From: Typha latifolia
Lineage: Eukaryota; Streptophyta; Magnoliopsida; Poales; Typhaceae
Assembly: GCA_019914945.1 (NCBI GenBank)
Contig: CM034101.1
Location: 16,317,188-16,381,187, forward strand
Length of the DNA: 64,000 nt
Direction of reading: 5' to 3'
Shown here: in pieces, positions 27,201-42,200 of the stretch
Layout: each line of letters starts with the position of its first letter
Position numbering within the stretch: the stretch's first letter is position 1
The notes under the pieces: generated by a model
What the model was told of the DNA's origin: nothing
What the model saw: the letters and a program-made list of their open reading frames with translations, nothing else
Database searches by the model: none
Program-made: the position numbers and the translations under genes

Positions 27201-30200
27201 GATACCCTCCATATTGTAATGTGGCTGATTGCTATACTAAGGGTCATGTCTCGCTGAGGTTTTGATGAGTTCATCAAATCTTTACATTCATGTAGTATGA
27301 GTTCAGTAACAACTTGGATAAGGACCACAAGACCATGCCAAATACTATATCGCGGACTGATTGCTTTTTTCCCTTTTTATCTATGTACGTTCAAACAGTT
27401 GACATATAATGCATTCTGTCAAATTGGTTCATTTTGGGATGATATTTTTATCCAGCTTCAATTATGTTTGTTCTTAGAAACAAGTATAACTAAGTTCTAT
27501 TTATGGCTTATATATTGCAGGAAGAGCTAGTGCCGATGGCTCAGAAGCAAAACCTAACTCTCTCTTTTTCATCAGAAAGTTCTATCCAAGAAGAACTGAA
27601 AAGAGAGAGTACTGCTGATGCAATAACCATAGTGGTAAATTCATTGTATGCATTATTAATATTTGTTTTCTCAATGCTGTAATCTAGTTGCTTGCTCCTG
27701 TAGAGAAGCATATTTACATAATTACATTCTTGGTTGAGCTTATTAGTTATCCTTGAATTGAATCAGATAAGCTATCTTGTGATGTTTGCTTACATATCCT
27801 TCACTCTTGGGGACAATGCTCATTTCCCTTCCCTTTTCGTTTCATCTAAGGTATGAAGATCTTCATTTCATTGGTCCCATGATTATGCTATTAACATTGC
27901 TTTTGTGTTTCCTACACCAACTTTTCAATGCTTTCATGCATTTTTTGAACATATACATTGTAATTCATACATACATGCTGGAATTTGTTTCCTTGCAGCA
28001 TTGGTCCTTCAATGATGGAGTCGTAGCTTATTATTATAATATTATGCTCCTTTGTTATTGCCATGAAGCAAACATGTGTCAATAATGTTCTCACGACTCG
28101 AATTCGGAATTATGACCGTCTATGTACCCAAATGGACTTGAGATACATAAAGCCTTAACAAATAAGCTTTCCAAATCCACAAAATAAAAGAATTCAATAT
28201 AAATTGTTAACCCCAAGCCAATAATTAATAAAATTCCAAATCAAATTTGATAATCAATGTTGTTCCAATAAAACCAAGGAAAATGATAGTTTTCAAATGG
28301 AAACAAAAATAACTAATACCACTGAAAATAGAAGACCAAATTCTAAGTGAAGGTAGAGTTTTAGTGCTCATTCGTTGCATTGTCTAGCATATGAAATGTT
28401 AGGGAGAGATTTCATGAGTCTATCACACCAAAGTCACCTTAGAAAATCACTACAATAATCTAAAATAGGTCTATCTCCTAGATTTGTGGGTAAACTTTGA
28501 GTCACAACGAAAAATCCTAGAGCAATTTATATCGAGACTATTTTCTAGGTCATAACTATCACCAACGATGGCCGTGCCATAGACAGATCATGTTGACCAC
28601 CGGCCGGCACGACATGTGCCACGGCACTTGGAGGCCGTGCAATGAGAAAGGGAGAGAAAAAGGTAAGGGACTACTCACCTTCACTCTTCATCATTCGCCG
28701 CTTACCGCTGCCCGAGCTCGTGCTGCTCACACCCCCACGGGTGCCCTAGCTTGAGGGAGGAAGAAGAAAGGTTGAGAGAAAGAGAGACAGGGTCAAGTCG
28801 GTCAATTAAAAACTTAAGTTGCAGATCTGAATCCGACGAGTGGCGATTAACGATGGTAAGCTTGACGACAAGATAGATGACGAGCAGTGAAGCTACAAGA
28901 AGGGGTGCCATGTGACACCCCTCGTGCCACGTGCCGGTACACTGAAGATAAGATGATATATATTGTACAAAGATAACATGATACATATTGCATAAAGATT
29001 ACATGATAAATATTGCATGAAATACGAGGCAAATCAAAAGTTGAGTGAATCAACTCACTTGAGGTCTAAGTGTAAAATCTTTAATTCAGTGCGAGAAAAG
29101 ATTGCCACTTTTAATAATAATCTAATACATATTTTAATCTAACCATAAACAAAAATTTAGAGTTTCACTAATTTAAATTCACTTAATTAGGTTAGATTGA
29201 GACTTCAGGACTTGGGCAAAAGTGATATCTCCATTTAGGTGGAACATAATTAATCACTTGACTGGGTCTTAGAGTTTTGTGGAAACACTTGTTTATCTCA
29301 TATTTTGGATCTTAGCTCCATAGAACAATACGCTACCACTAAAACATGGAAGAATTGAAATCTTATATCACAACGCTATGTAAGTCCCAATTGTTTGTAC
29401 TTGAGTAGGCTGAAAAAAGACATATAACCTTGGGAAGAATAACATTCTGCAAAATATATGACTCGTGCTTCTTTAGGTACAAGAAATATCAAGCCAGCCT
29501 TCATGCTAGAGATTTTCTCTCAACATCCATCATATTAGTGCCAGGCAGAAAATAGAGCATGAGAAAGCATAGGTTGCAGGGGACTTTGATGTCTGCAGGC
29601 TAATTAGCAACATGGCAATTGGCACATACAATTTGTTCAGAAGAAGAATATTTGATTAATGCCACTTGTGATAGTATGGAACAATAAGAAAATTACAAAG
29701 TGATACCCTCCATTTCGGAGAAAAGAGCAACAAATAAGGTCTGACAATGAGTTCTCTGACAAACCTTTAGGAACTTGTGCTTTGATGTTAGTACAAGGTT
29801 GTGATCGTAGTAATGTATTTTTAGTTTTGAGATAGTGACATGTGTCTCTCATTATTATCGTATTAATTTTTATTGTTGTTACAAGTGTTGCCCCATATTG
29901 ACCTCTACCTACCTTGTGCAGCACCTACTGAACAACATAGACAAGTTGACATGAGGGTGTGCAATCACTGTCATCCATGCTGTTTGGCACTTATGCCTAT
30001 GGCTAATTTACATACCCTGAGTCAGTTACCATGCAACTAGCATGACTGCCCTTAATTTATTCATAGATTCTGATATCATCTTTTCCTCCTTCGAAAACTG
30101 CTGCTTAATGTTTTGTTTCAACAATTATGTAACACTTACTTATTTTATGTCCAATTAATATGATGTTTCCAGGTTTTGCTTGGTCTGTCAGGTGTTTTTC

Positions 30201-33200
30201 TAGTTATGCTCTCTGTTCTTGGGTCAATTGGATTCTTTAGTGCCATTGGGGTGAAGTCGACACTCATCATAATGGAAGTTATTCCTTTTCTTGTCTTAGC
30301 TGTAAGTTTATTGCTTACATTTATTATTTCTGTTTTGAGACCAAAGCACAACCATGATATGCTCTTCTTAGTTATCTCTGATCATAATTGTTTAATCATC
30401 TTAAAGTGTGTTACATACTATTATTTGTCGGTTGTCAAAGACTTGTCTCTTTATGTTGAGCATGAGTTCACATCTTAGATGATCAATCATTCTAGGTTAA
30501 TTCTTGTTTTCATATGTAATTTTCATTGTGTGCTACTGTTTTCACAAAAGCTTCAATGTAGATGTTTATATCCTAATATTTCCTACCTTTCATGCTGTAA
30601 ATCATTATTTTGCAAATGTAAATTCTGTTGCAATTGCATTCTCTAGCGGTCAAAATTACCGGGGGATCTGAGGTGTGTATTACCATGCATCAACATGTAA
30701 ATACAGTCATAACTTATAATTTACTGAAGTTCACATATTTTCTTGCGTTTTATATATATGTATCTTCACATTTACCACTTGCATACCCACTAATACTATG
30801 AATAACAATAAATAAAAAAATCACTAATTATGATGGGTTTCATAAGTATAAATAATATTTCATTGTCAACTGAAGTGACTTTTATATTGTATGGCTAAAT
30901 ATTTGGAGGCCTTATAATAGTTAGAATGTTGGATAAATTTATAGAATAGCCTCAATAACTCTAGGTCAAACTTTGTTGTGTCCTTGAAGAATCAACTATT
31001 TCTTGTCTGCATCCATACTTCACTTAAGATGCACAAGTACAGCATGTTTTACTTTATCTAGATGTTAACTTCTAAAGCTTAAAGGTGTTAGAGATCTCAG
31101 CAGTTTTTATCCTTTATATCCTGACAACCCCTCACTTTTGAGCTCGGAGTATTTTGATGGGCTTAAAAAGTGAACTTGACTTAAATAAATTGAGGTTTTT
31201 TTTATTTTTATTTAATTCACGAGATTGATTTGACTCTAATTATATGTTTACTCACCAATTGCTAGTACAGTGGTTTTTTCTCTTCTATATCATACACTAG
31301 AAAAATATTATTTTATTTGGTAGATGAGCATAACAATTTCTTATTTATTCCCCATATCATGTTTTGACATGTAACAAGCTGATCCTTGTGATGCATACCA
31401 GGTTGGAGTGGACAACATGTGTATCCTGGTGCATGCTGTGAAACGTCAATCATCAGAGTTGGCCTTAGAAGGACGGATAAGCAATGCACTAGTGGAAGTT
31501 GGACCATCTATTACGCTTGCTAGTTTGTCTGAATGTTTAGCTTTTGCTGTTGGTACTTTTACTCCAATGCCTGCATGCAGGATATTCTCTATGTTTGCTG
31601 GTTAGATCATTTTTCTTACCATATATGTGTTATTTTTTATCCTTGTTTGATTTGACCATCCTTACTCCCTGCTTATTTTGCAGCTTTGGCTGTCTTTCTG
31701 GACTTCCTTCTGCAAATAACAGCCTTTGTTGCACTGATTGGCTTTGACTTCTTAAGGGCTGAAGATGGTAGGGTTGATTGTGTTCCATGTGTAAAACTTC
31801 CAAATAAACCTGGCATTAAAGGTACTTTCTGAGCTTTGCTTGTATGTCTACTTAGTTATTCTTCAGTTGCTATAGCTTTGCAGAGCCTTTTCTGTGTTGT
31901 GTTTGTTTACTGATTACATCTGAACACTTTATGAACTTCAGGTAGTAGCCAACATGAGATTGGATTACTTGGACGTTATATGAAGGTAATATTGGGCTCA
32001 TCCTTCATGCTTTAACCAATATATCCATATTGCAAATTACAACTTGTTGCTATAATTTAATCTTTGGCTACATAATATATAGATAGATCGATAGATTTCT
32101 CTTGCTGCTGAAGCATATTGATTATTTCTCTTTTGTAGCATTCCATCATATTTGAAGATGTTTCTTTTGTTTCTATTTCCCTTTCTGGATCCTTTAGGAC
32201 CTCTTTTTGTACAGCAGATTAATATAGTAAAAATAAGCTCCATTGAAAGTTTGATACTAGTTTTAGTTTCTTGTTCTTATACATTATTTTTCCTCAACCA
32301 TGTTATCTTAATTTGTTAGATTCTTGCTACTTTAGAAAATTTAAACATCTTAAACAATAAATAATTGAAGTGCTGAACTGCTGATCAATCAACTTTCAAT
32401 CTACTCTATGAATTTAAGAATCACCACTATCTTGCTTAAATTTAGCAGTAAAGAACTGACGTGATTTTCCTTATGTAGGACGTCCATGCACCTATTCTTA
32501 ACCTTCGAGGGGTTAAGCTTATAGTTGTTGCTGTATTTGTTGGCTTTGCTTTCATCAGCCTTGTGAGTTATACTCCTTTCATTTCTTCTTCCTAATGATA
32601 ATTCTTGCTTTTTATGTATGTATTCAATTTTTTATTTCTACTGCTATAATCTTAAACTGGTACATAAATTAGCTTAGTAGTAAGTTCAGATCTGTCTATC
32701 ATGTAGATTTTCCGATTATATCAGTTAGCTAATTTGGGTATGTAGCTTTTAATCGGTTACATTATGTGTTGCAGCAGTTACTTGATATTTGTACCTAGGA
32801 ATCTAGAGATGATCCTTTGCAGTTGCGCAAACTTGGGACATGATGACCTAGTGATAAACGAGTTGACTGAGAGAATAATTGGCAATATATGCTGTAGGGG
32901 AATATGCTTTATATTTTGTGCATTAACCTCTCTGGTGGTATTAGTTGAACATATTAAACTGCCTGTTTGGGTAGATGTACATAATATCAGTTTCGTTTTC
33001 CTCTCCTTTTTGTTATCTCATGTAAGGGGGTAACATACTAACATATATTTGAAACTTTGAGTTCCATATCTGGACTTCTCAACAAGGAAAAGTTTACTGT
33101 AATTTGGCTTTATGCTGATTTATATGCTACTGTCAACTGTGATGGAAAATATTTAATTAGGTCGTTTGACTCTCTTGTCGCCTTATCGAATATTAGAAAT

Positions 33201-36200
33201 AGAAAGTAATGAATATAATGTTGATACTTGATACTGTTAATTCTACTTATCATTGGTGTTAGTGGTTTCTTGTTGTGGTCACATATATCTTTTCTAATAA
33301 CTCAGGCATTATGTACAAGACTTCAACCTGGTCTGGAGCAAAAAGTTGTTCTTCCTCGAGATTCTTATTTGCAGGTTTGCTTTCAATATAATTCTTAATA
33401 TTATGGCTCTCCTATAATTTAAATATTCTTTGTTTCTTATGACTTGTTCAATTATATTTTCTGCAGGATTATTTTGATGATCTTGCTAAGTATCTTAGAG
33501 TTGGACCACCATTATATTTTGTGCTAAAGGATTTCAATTACAGGTATTTAGCATGACATAACTGACAGTGGTATGCTTCCAAGTTTCAGCGAACTGGCTA
33601 CCTAATTATATGACAAACCAGAACTTGTTATTCAAGCAATACTTTTTGTTGGCTTTTGGTTAAAATCGGACTAAGGGTTTCCAAGTTCTAGTATTGCACT
33701 ACTGCTGCCATTAATGATTTAACAACTATTATTCCTGTTGTGATTCATGAACAGCTCTTCCTGCTAGACTAATGAACTAAGAACAGTAACAGCTAATGAC
33801 CCTCTTTTCTTTATAATGGAGTCTAATCATGTATTTTGTTGTTTGTAACTTTGGTATTACACTAGTATAGACCTGGGCATGCCCTATATAGGCTGGTGTA
33901 TCTGTCACTGTGGATAAACTGCTGGATGCTATGCAGTAGTTTCAAAGGGCTGAAAAGATAGGTAGATTATATCATTAGGTTATTAGACCATACAAATTGA
34001 TTATTTCATATAAGTCATGCATGTTAATGGATTTCTTTTGTTAATTTACATATCAGACTGTGGAAGCTATTTTAATCATTTTATCTTTAGAATATAAGAC
34101 TCAATGGAAGACCAGTAATAGAATGATGTATACAAATGGGCCTCAATATTATTTGTTACTCTTTCCCAGCTTGGAGTCAAATCAAACAAACCAGATATGT
34201 TCCATCAGCCAATGTGACTCGGATTCTCTCTTGAATGAGGTAAAAAACCTTATTTACAATGGTTAGACTCTTTTGCTCAATTGCTCCATGTTTCAAAGAG
34301 TAACTGCATCAGATATGAAGCTTTTGAAAATTGAAACTGTTTTCTGATACAACTAAAGAATAAATTTGATGTGTCAAACGACTGAGTTTGTTAACCCATG
34401 CTTCTACATATAACTGTTTTTTCTTTTGCAGATAGCAAAAGCATCTTTAGTTTCTGAATCGAGTTATATTGCTAAGCCTGCTGCTTCATGGCTTGATGAC
34501 TTCCTTATATGGTTGTCTCCGGAAGCATTTAGTTGCTGTAGAAAATTTGTAAATGGAAGCTACTGTCCTCCAGATGATCAGGTTGCTCTTTTCCTCCTTT
34601 CTTTTTAGATGGTGCATATCCATGGACTACAAACTTTATCTTATATTCTAGAAATTAGAAATTTACAATTAACACTTCCAAAATAAACAAAAGCTGAAAT
34701 ATAGGTTATTAACACTTCCAAAATAAACAAAAGCTGAAATATAGGTTATCTAACTTGAAATTATCGCCATCAATGTTTCATGTATTTGAAAATACTGTAT
34801 CTACCGATATTAAGTGTAACACAACAATCAGTTGTAACTTGTAAATATATGGATCCCATGAATTGTCCTTTCCAAGGGGTAAAATGGGCTCACATGCATC
34901 ATCTCGCCATCCGCTTAATGGATATCAAAACATATTATCTCAACCTTTAATGGGAAGAAAAGAGGAAAGATACAAGAATTTTGTTTACATTGTTTCGCTC
35001 ATTTAATACTATAGATGTTGTATCTTGTAACACATGAAAACCAAATGCCCCTAAGATTTCAAGGCATTAGTTTCCATGAATTTTAGATAGTGTAGACCTT
35101 GATGGTTGAAGTGTAATTGAAAATGTGGGATGCATGTATTTCATGGTATTAGCATGTTCCATTTGTTTTTGTGATGGCTTGTGCATAGGGAAAATGTCTC
35201 AAGACTTTGGGGTTTTTCTTTTTCTTCTGGTTTCTTGATTATTTTGGTGCTATATATCAGGACTTGGAGTTTTGGTGGTGTATACTAGGATCTACGGTGT
35301 TGGACAGTTGAGATAGTCTACAATCTAAGAAGCACAGAGATGAATATAACACGATACAAACATGGGGATATGACAAATCTTAAAAAAACAAGACACGATA
35401 CGTTTATGACATAGCAAAATAAATAAATAAAAGCATTATATATTACATCGATATGTTTAAAGAAATATTTTTCTAAATTTATAGTATAAATACACAAGCA
35501 TGCGTAAATTATTCATGAGAGAAATATAAAATATACATAATACCACAAAGCCAAAAATGATAATACTAATACATGACAATACAATTCAATAAATAACTAA
35601 CTACCATAACTTAACTATAGTGGATAACATAGATGAATCTGTAATTTTATAATAATTTGTATTAATATTAATTTTCTTGTATACACTAACTTGTGATTGT
35701 TGCATTATATTTCTATAGCATATGCAAAAAATTCCTAAAACAGATGATTTATATTATCAACTTTTATAGCATATGATAAATCTTATGTCTAAAACATTTC
35801 TCAAGAGTATCTAAAAGTATCTAAAGAGTCTCCAAATTTATTCTATAATTTTTTTAAATGTCTAATACATTATAGAAGTGTCCGACAAGTGTCGGATACG
35901 ACATGCTATTTGAAGTTTCCGTGCTTCATAGTCTACAACTGATTATGAATCATTAACTCCTTTGAAAAGACCTGAGTACATTATGTAGTGTTAAGCCTAT
36001 ACAAATCATTAAACAAAGTTTTTTACATGAAGTTTCCTATTTCCCCCTTATCTTTCTCCAATAGGCTACCCTTTCTTCCATGGCAAATTCTCCTATCTTT
36101 ACATGAATGATCTCATCTTAAGATGTGCAGATATTATGCTTAACCAAGCATAATTCTTAATTACAAAATGGAGGGAGTATGTGCCTTAGTGGATTTTATA

Positions 36201-39200
36201 GTGGATTTTAGAAGATGTTGTTTGTACTTTGTTAGCACATATTAAGTGTACTGACTTGCACTGCATGTTTTGTAGCCTCCCTGCTGTCACCCTGATCAAG
36301 GCTCGTGTGGTGTAAGCAAAATATGCAAAGACTGTACTACGGTAATTTCTCTCCAGATCTAGGTTCTGAGTACTGATTATCTTGTAGAAAACTTTGCCCT
36401 ATTAAAAATGACTGTTATTTATTCTCTTATGATGTTTGAATTAGTGAATAAATCCAACTAGCGATAATCTACCCGTAGAAAAAAGCCTATGTTTTCTCAA
36501 TATATAGTTATTGATTTGGAGTATTATTTCAGCTTATATTTTACTTGTAACTCAGCTCTCTACTTTCTGAAGTATATATGCATTTGTAAGTTTTAAAATT
36601 TTCATATCATGTTAATGTTATTCTGGTGTTTTCAGTGTTTCCGCTATTCAGATTTACATGAGGGCCGCCCATCGACAGTGCAATTCAAAGAAAAACTTCC
36701 ATGGTTTCTCAATGCACTGCCATCTTCTGATTGTGCTAAGGGTGGAAAAGGAGCCTATAGTACTAATGTGGATCTCAGTGGTATGTATCAACCCTTGCAC
36801 CTTATCCATAATAGAAGATATTCAGTATCCATAGCATTTCGCAATTATGCAGTGGCAGTTGCTGTCAAAGTTGATTAGTACGTTCATTTTTCAGGTTATG
36901 AAAGTGGTATTATCCAAGCATCAGCATTTCGAACATATCACACTCCACTTAATCAGCAAGTAATGAATAAAACCTGCAATTTAATCTAATTATTGCCACA
37001 TTTTCTCTGCATTCGCGAAGTTGACTGTTTATTGGATTTTAATCCAGAGCGATTATGTAAATGCAATGAGAGCTTCACGGGATTTCAGTAAAAGAATTTC
37101 TGATTCTTTGCAGGTACGACATTCTTTTTTCCACAGCATTATGGTGTTCTCAACAGTTAAATTTCAGCATATTTCTTTAACTGGGCAGGATAGGACAATT
37201 TTGTGTTGGGAATTGTGGCTCAAGTTTAGTTAAACTGTATGCCATTTGGTTTATGTTTTCTCTATTGGAGATGTTCTGTGCTTGTAGCTCTGTTGTAGTT
37301 AGTGCTCCCTTCTTAGTTAGGAAGTGCATCATGATTGTTATTACAAGATGAAGCTTTTCATAATTATGCACATACTGTTCTATGCAGATGGAAATTTTTC
37401 CATATTCAGTTTTCTATATATTCTTCGAGCAATATCTGGATATATGGAAGACAGCACTGATCAACATATCTATTGGTCTCGGTTAGTTTTTCTTCTAATT
37501 CTGTCAATTGGGATTTGTGAAGCTGCTATGCAAGTCAGACTGCTTGTTGCAGCACTTGCTATTTTACTTTTTATTTGGCATGATTTATACTGATAGAATA
37601 TATTACTGGATTCAAGCATTGACTGATTAAATGTTTAAAACAGAAGGTTATTTGGGTTCTTAATTCATCTGAATCTCTTTCCCATCCTTTTCTAGACTAA
37701 TGCATGCAGAGTTTTCATGAATTAATGAGTACAACCATATTTAAAGAAATATCAGAATGCTAGTTTTTGAAAATATGTGTATTCTTTTAGCAGTAACATT
37801 ATCTATAGGCTTGGACTGTGGGAGGCCCAAGTTGAATCTGTTCCAAGAGTGGAGATGGTCTGAAATTTCGGTTTTGAATCCTAGAAAGAAATGAATATTT
37901 TAGGCTGAAATAGAATGGTTTTAGCCTGTTGTGGTCCAAAAAAAATGTCAAAAACAGAAATCTTGATATTTTCAGCTTTAGTTTTCGTTAAGATTTGGCC
38001 ATTATAGTTCCATTGTGGGTGAAACTTCATACCACAGAAGTAACCGAGTTTGCATTGCAACATAAGAATGCAAAATATTCAATTGAAAATTTGTTAATTA
38101 GTGTTTTAGCAAAAATAGGGGGGTTTCCCTCTTGGTATGCAGGTGCTCATGGGTTCAACCCGTTGATCCTCACAAATGATGGCAGTAAGGCTGTGCACAT
38201 CTTGCCCTTATTTGACCCCACTGGCAAGATCCTTGGATGCCTTTTTCTTGTTTTATTTAATGATGTGAGTAATTTGTCCTGGTACTCCCTGTGCCATGCT
38301 GATGCCCATCATGTACCATTGGCATGGTAGCATTTGCCCTGGAATGGCCTCAGCATGCCACAACAAAAGTTATTTCATCTGTGTACCATTCAGAAAGTTT
38401 TAAGTGATTTAAATATGATATTTTCTCTAAAATGAATATAATAATACTATTCTTTTTTTTCAATTGAAGTATTAAAGTAACCTATTGTTCTTATCCCATT
38501 CTCAATCATTCACATTTGCAGTACTGTGCTAAAAAAGTTGTGCAAAATATTCTTGTTCAGTTATAACTTATAAACATTGCAAATGCTTGTAGTAGTTTGA
38601 TTCGGTTTCTAAAAATTGCAAATAATTTAATTCATTTTTTTATCATGGTATTGATTTGCAATTGTGAACAGGTGCTGTATTTATTGTTTGTCTGGCAGTC
38701 ACCGGCAGGTCAGTAACATTTTTAACCACAATTCCCCTTTGAAGTTATTGGGAATACTATTTATCCTTGGTAATCTGTTTTCTTATTTAGAACTAATAGT
38801 TACTTTTTAACTTTTCCAGTTTATGGGCTTCAGCAATCATTTTGGTAACAATAGGGATGATTGTTCTGGATATGATGGTATTCTCAAGAATAACTCCAAC
38901 TCTTGATCTTTCTCATTAACTATGCGGTTCATGCTTTTTTTTTGGCTGGTGTTTATATTTATCAAATAGCTTTTCATATTTTTGACAATTTTACCAAGCA
39001 CCTGATAGTTACTTTTTCTAAAAGCAAGCAGAAGAAGAGAGAAGATATAACCTTAAACCATAGATTCATATACTTATAGTACATGTCTACTTTCTTTGGC
39101 TTTTTTTTGGCCTGAAGGAAAAGAAAAATCTACAGAACTAGGGCTCTCATCTTTCTTCCCTATCTGGACTTCTCCCATGGCTAGAGTAACCTCCTCACAT

Positions 39201-42200
39201 TGTCCTAGAACACCTCAGAAAATTCCAATGCAAGATGACGCTCCACTTGTTGGTTGGCTTGCGGCTTCAGTCCAAGTCCCTCCTTTGTTTGATTAGAGGA
39301 ATTCTATACCAATTATAGAGGATTGGGATACCATTTGTAGCTAGTTGTAAAATATCTGCCAATTTATTGATAACATTCTCAACATTAGGTTATTTCTAAT
39401 CATCACAAATAATAGGTGGAACATTTCTTTATATGAATTTCATAACTTTGTAATAAATAATGGTGGAAAATTGCCTACTTTAGCTACTATCGTACAGCAT
39501 CTGCCACTTCCTTTTATGTTTCTTCATACAAGGGACTTTCTTCTATTTTTCAGTTTGTATTATTTTGGTCTGGTACTGTCATTATCTACAGTAAATTACT
39601 AGATTCTTGCTTCCCTATACTTATTTGACATATTATTTGCAGGGAATCATGGCTATCCTGGAAATTCAGTTGAATGCAATTTCTGTTGTAAACCTTGTCA
39701 TGTCAATAGGAATTGCTGTTGAGTTCTGTGTTCATATCACACATACCTTCTCGGTTAGTATATTTTTATTCCCTTTGTCAACTTAGAACACCATGAAATT
39801 GAAGTTGGTAACACTTTCTGTTCCACAATAAATTCATCAACTGCTCAGATTACGCTAAGTCAGCAACCATGTTCATATAGTTATAGGCTTATAGTCATCT
39901 TTTCCATTTAAAGTCTAAACTCTTTTGGCAAAATGATCTTTAGAACCAATTGGTAGATAAGGTTTTACTTACAATCTTCTATTGTCATTGTTGGTACAAT
40001 CAATATTCACTGCCGCTATCATGGAAATGATCCTTATTGTCGAAAAAAGAAGAAAAGTTTGAACTTTGATATTTTCCACGAATTTTCTGTTCCTGGGATT
40101 GATCTTTATTTCTTTGTGTGTAATTTATGCATTGGAGTCGAGGTTGTCTCCCTACTTAAGTTCCATTCTTTTTTCGATTGTTGAATTCAGCAGCAGGAAT
40201 GTTTTGAAGTTCAATAGATCTGGATTTATATATCTGAAGTCAAATATTGACTTTTTGCACTTCTGAACACACATAATGTCCAAACTTGAGCAACTTGGAG
40301 AAACCCAGTAGTCTGTTACTATAACCCAGTAGTCTGTATCACATATTTACATATAGGGGGTCAATGCCAAGCCTACGTGCCTTGTCAACTCATTGATTCA
40401 TACTTATAGTTCAAGTCTTTCTGGCAAGACAGATGCCATCTTATGCCTACTTGTGTTGTTCATCAGATGCCCTTTTTACTACCATAATGCAAGGATTTTG
40501 AAACAACTGAACATTATGTTCTCATTTCACCAATTGGTGTATGCAGAAATAAGTTTCTTCTTAATTGGACCATAGACATTTTTGGCCAGAACTCCATAAC
40601 TAAATTCCTGCATGAAGTATGACTTTAGGTTTGTAGTTTATGTCCAACAACTACATTATATTGTTTTAATGTGTCTATTGTAGTATTGTATATGCTTTAA
40701 GTTTAGGTTCTAGGTTTCAGATAATATCAGGTTCTGGTTAAGGTCCAGAACAATTGAACTGCTGTTGCCTGTTGGGCATACTTTGAACTATATTAAATTC
40801 TTAAAAAAAAACTTTTAAGATCAGTTTCGGCGAGGATGGTTGTACTGATGGAGTATCACTAGCCGGCAGGGATTGTGCCAGTGGCATAGCCATGCGTCAG
40901 GGTGTGCCAATTAGGGTTTAACAACACATTTTTAAAATTATTTTATTTTATATTTAAAAACTAATTTAGAGTGTATAAATAATAGATCTAGTAAAATTGA
41001 GCTTGATCAATTATTTGCAAGGGTTCTACATAGATGTAGCATTTTGGTTTTAGATCTATGAAAAATACTCTTTAAAATGTAGGAATAAAAAAGAAAATTT
41101 GATTTTGTCCAATAATTCTCTAAAATCTTAAAAAAATTTAAAATTAATACATCAAATTCATTTAAATTGGGTCCAAACTGGTATAAGAATATATTAGATC
41201 AACTCCATATGAGTTGATTTAGAACCAAAATTTATAATTTAGCTAAAATCTTGGCACTGATTAGATTTCCCCTAAATTTTAAGAAATTTTAAATTAATAT
41301 GTCAAAAATTTATTTAAATTGGACTATTTGGGTAAATAAGCTTCTGAGTAGGTCTAGTTTGGTCAAAAACTCCTTGTTACTATGCGGTAGAATTCAATAG
41401 AGATAGTTTGAAATTGGGTCTAGTTTGGTCAAAAACTCTTTAGTACTATGTGGTAGAACTCAGTAGAGATGGTTTGAAATTTGAAGTATCAACCAATACC
41501 AATAGTTCAATACATATCGTTATTATCTTTATTAATCTGAAAATTGGAGCCGAAATCAGTTTTTCCTTGGTTTCAGCTTAGTATCAGTCCAATATCAACT
41601 ATAAACACAATATTTTGATTTTTCTTTTATGCAGACTAAACTTGAACTAAATCCAAATCTAATTGTATTAGTCCAATATCAGCTTAGTGAAATCCTCTCA
41701 AAAGCCAAATAAATTCAAACCCATAAATATAACTTGAACTAAATCCAAATCCAATGATATAAAATAATAATTTTACTAAGTATGCTTATAGTAACAATAA
41801 TAATGTTAATAATAATAATAATAATGTCATTTGTCTCAATTGAGACAATATTCTATAGATCCACATCAATTAGAAGTCATCTCGAGATGATACTTGGGAA
41901 TTTTTCTTATAGCTGATTTGATAATGGTCGCCAAGATGTGTCACTATGAGATAAATGCACCATGTCTCTTTTACTAACCGTTGAGAGAGATTAGGATCAC
42001 CTTCGGAAGTCTTTCGATTTAATATGAGACTGCTTCCTAACCCTATCAAAGTCACATAAGAAAGTCATTGTATTGATCTAAAATAAGACTTTATCTTGAA
42101 TTTTCAGGTAGATTTGAGTCATCACGAAAAATCACAAACGATCTATACTGAGACTAGTCTCTAAGTCATTCCAAATATCAGTTATGTTTTTTCACTTATA

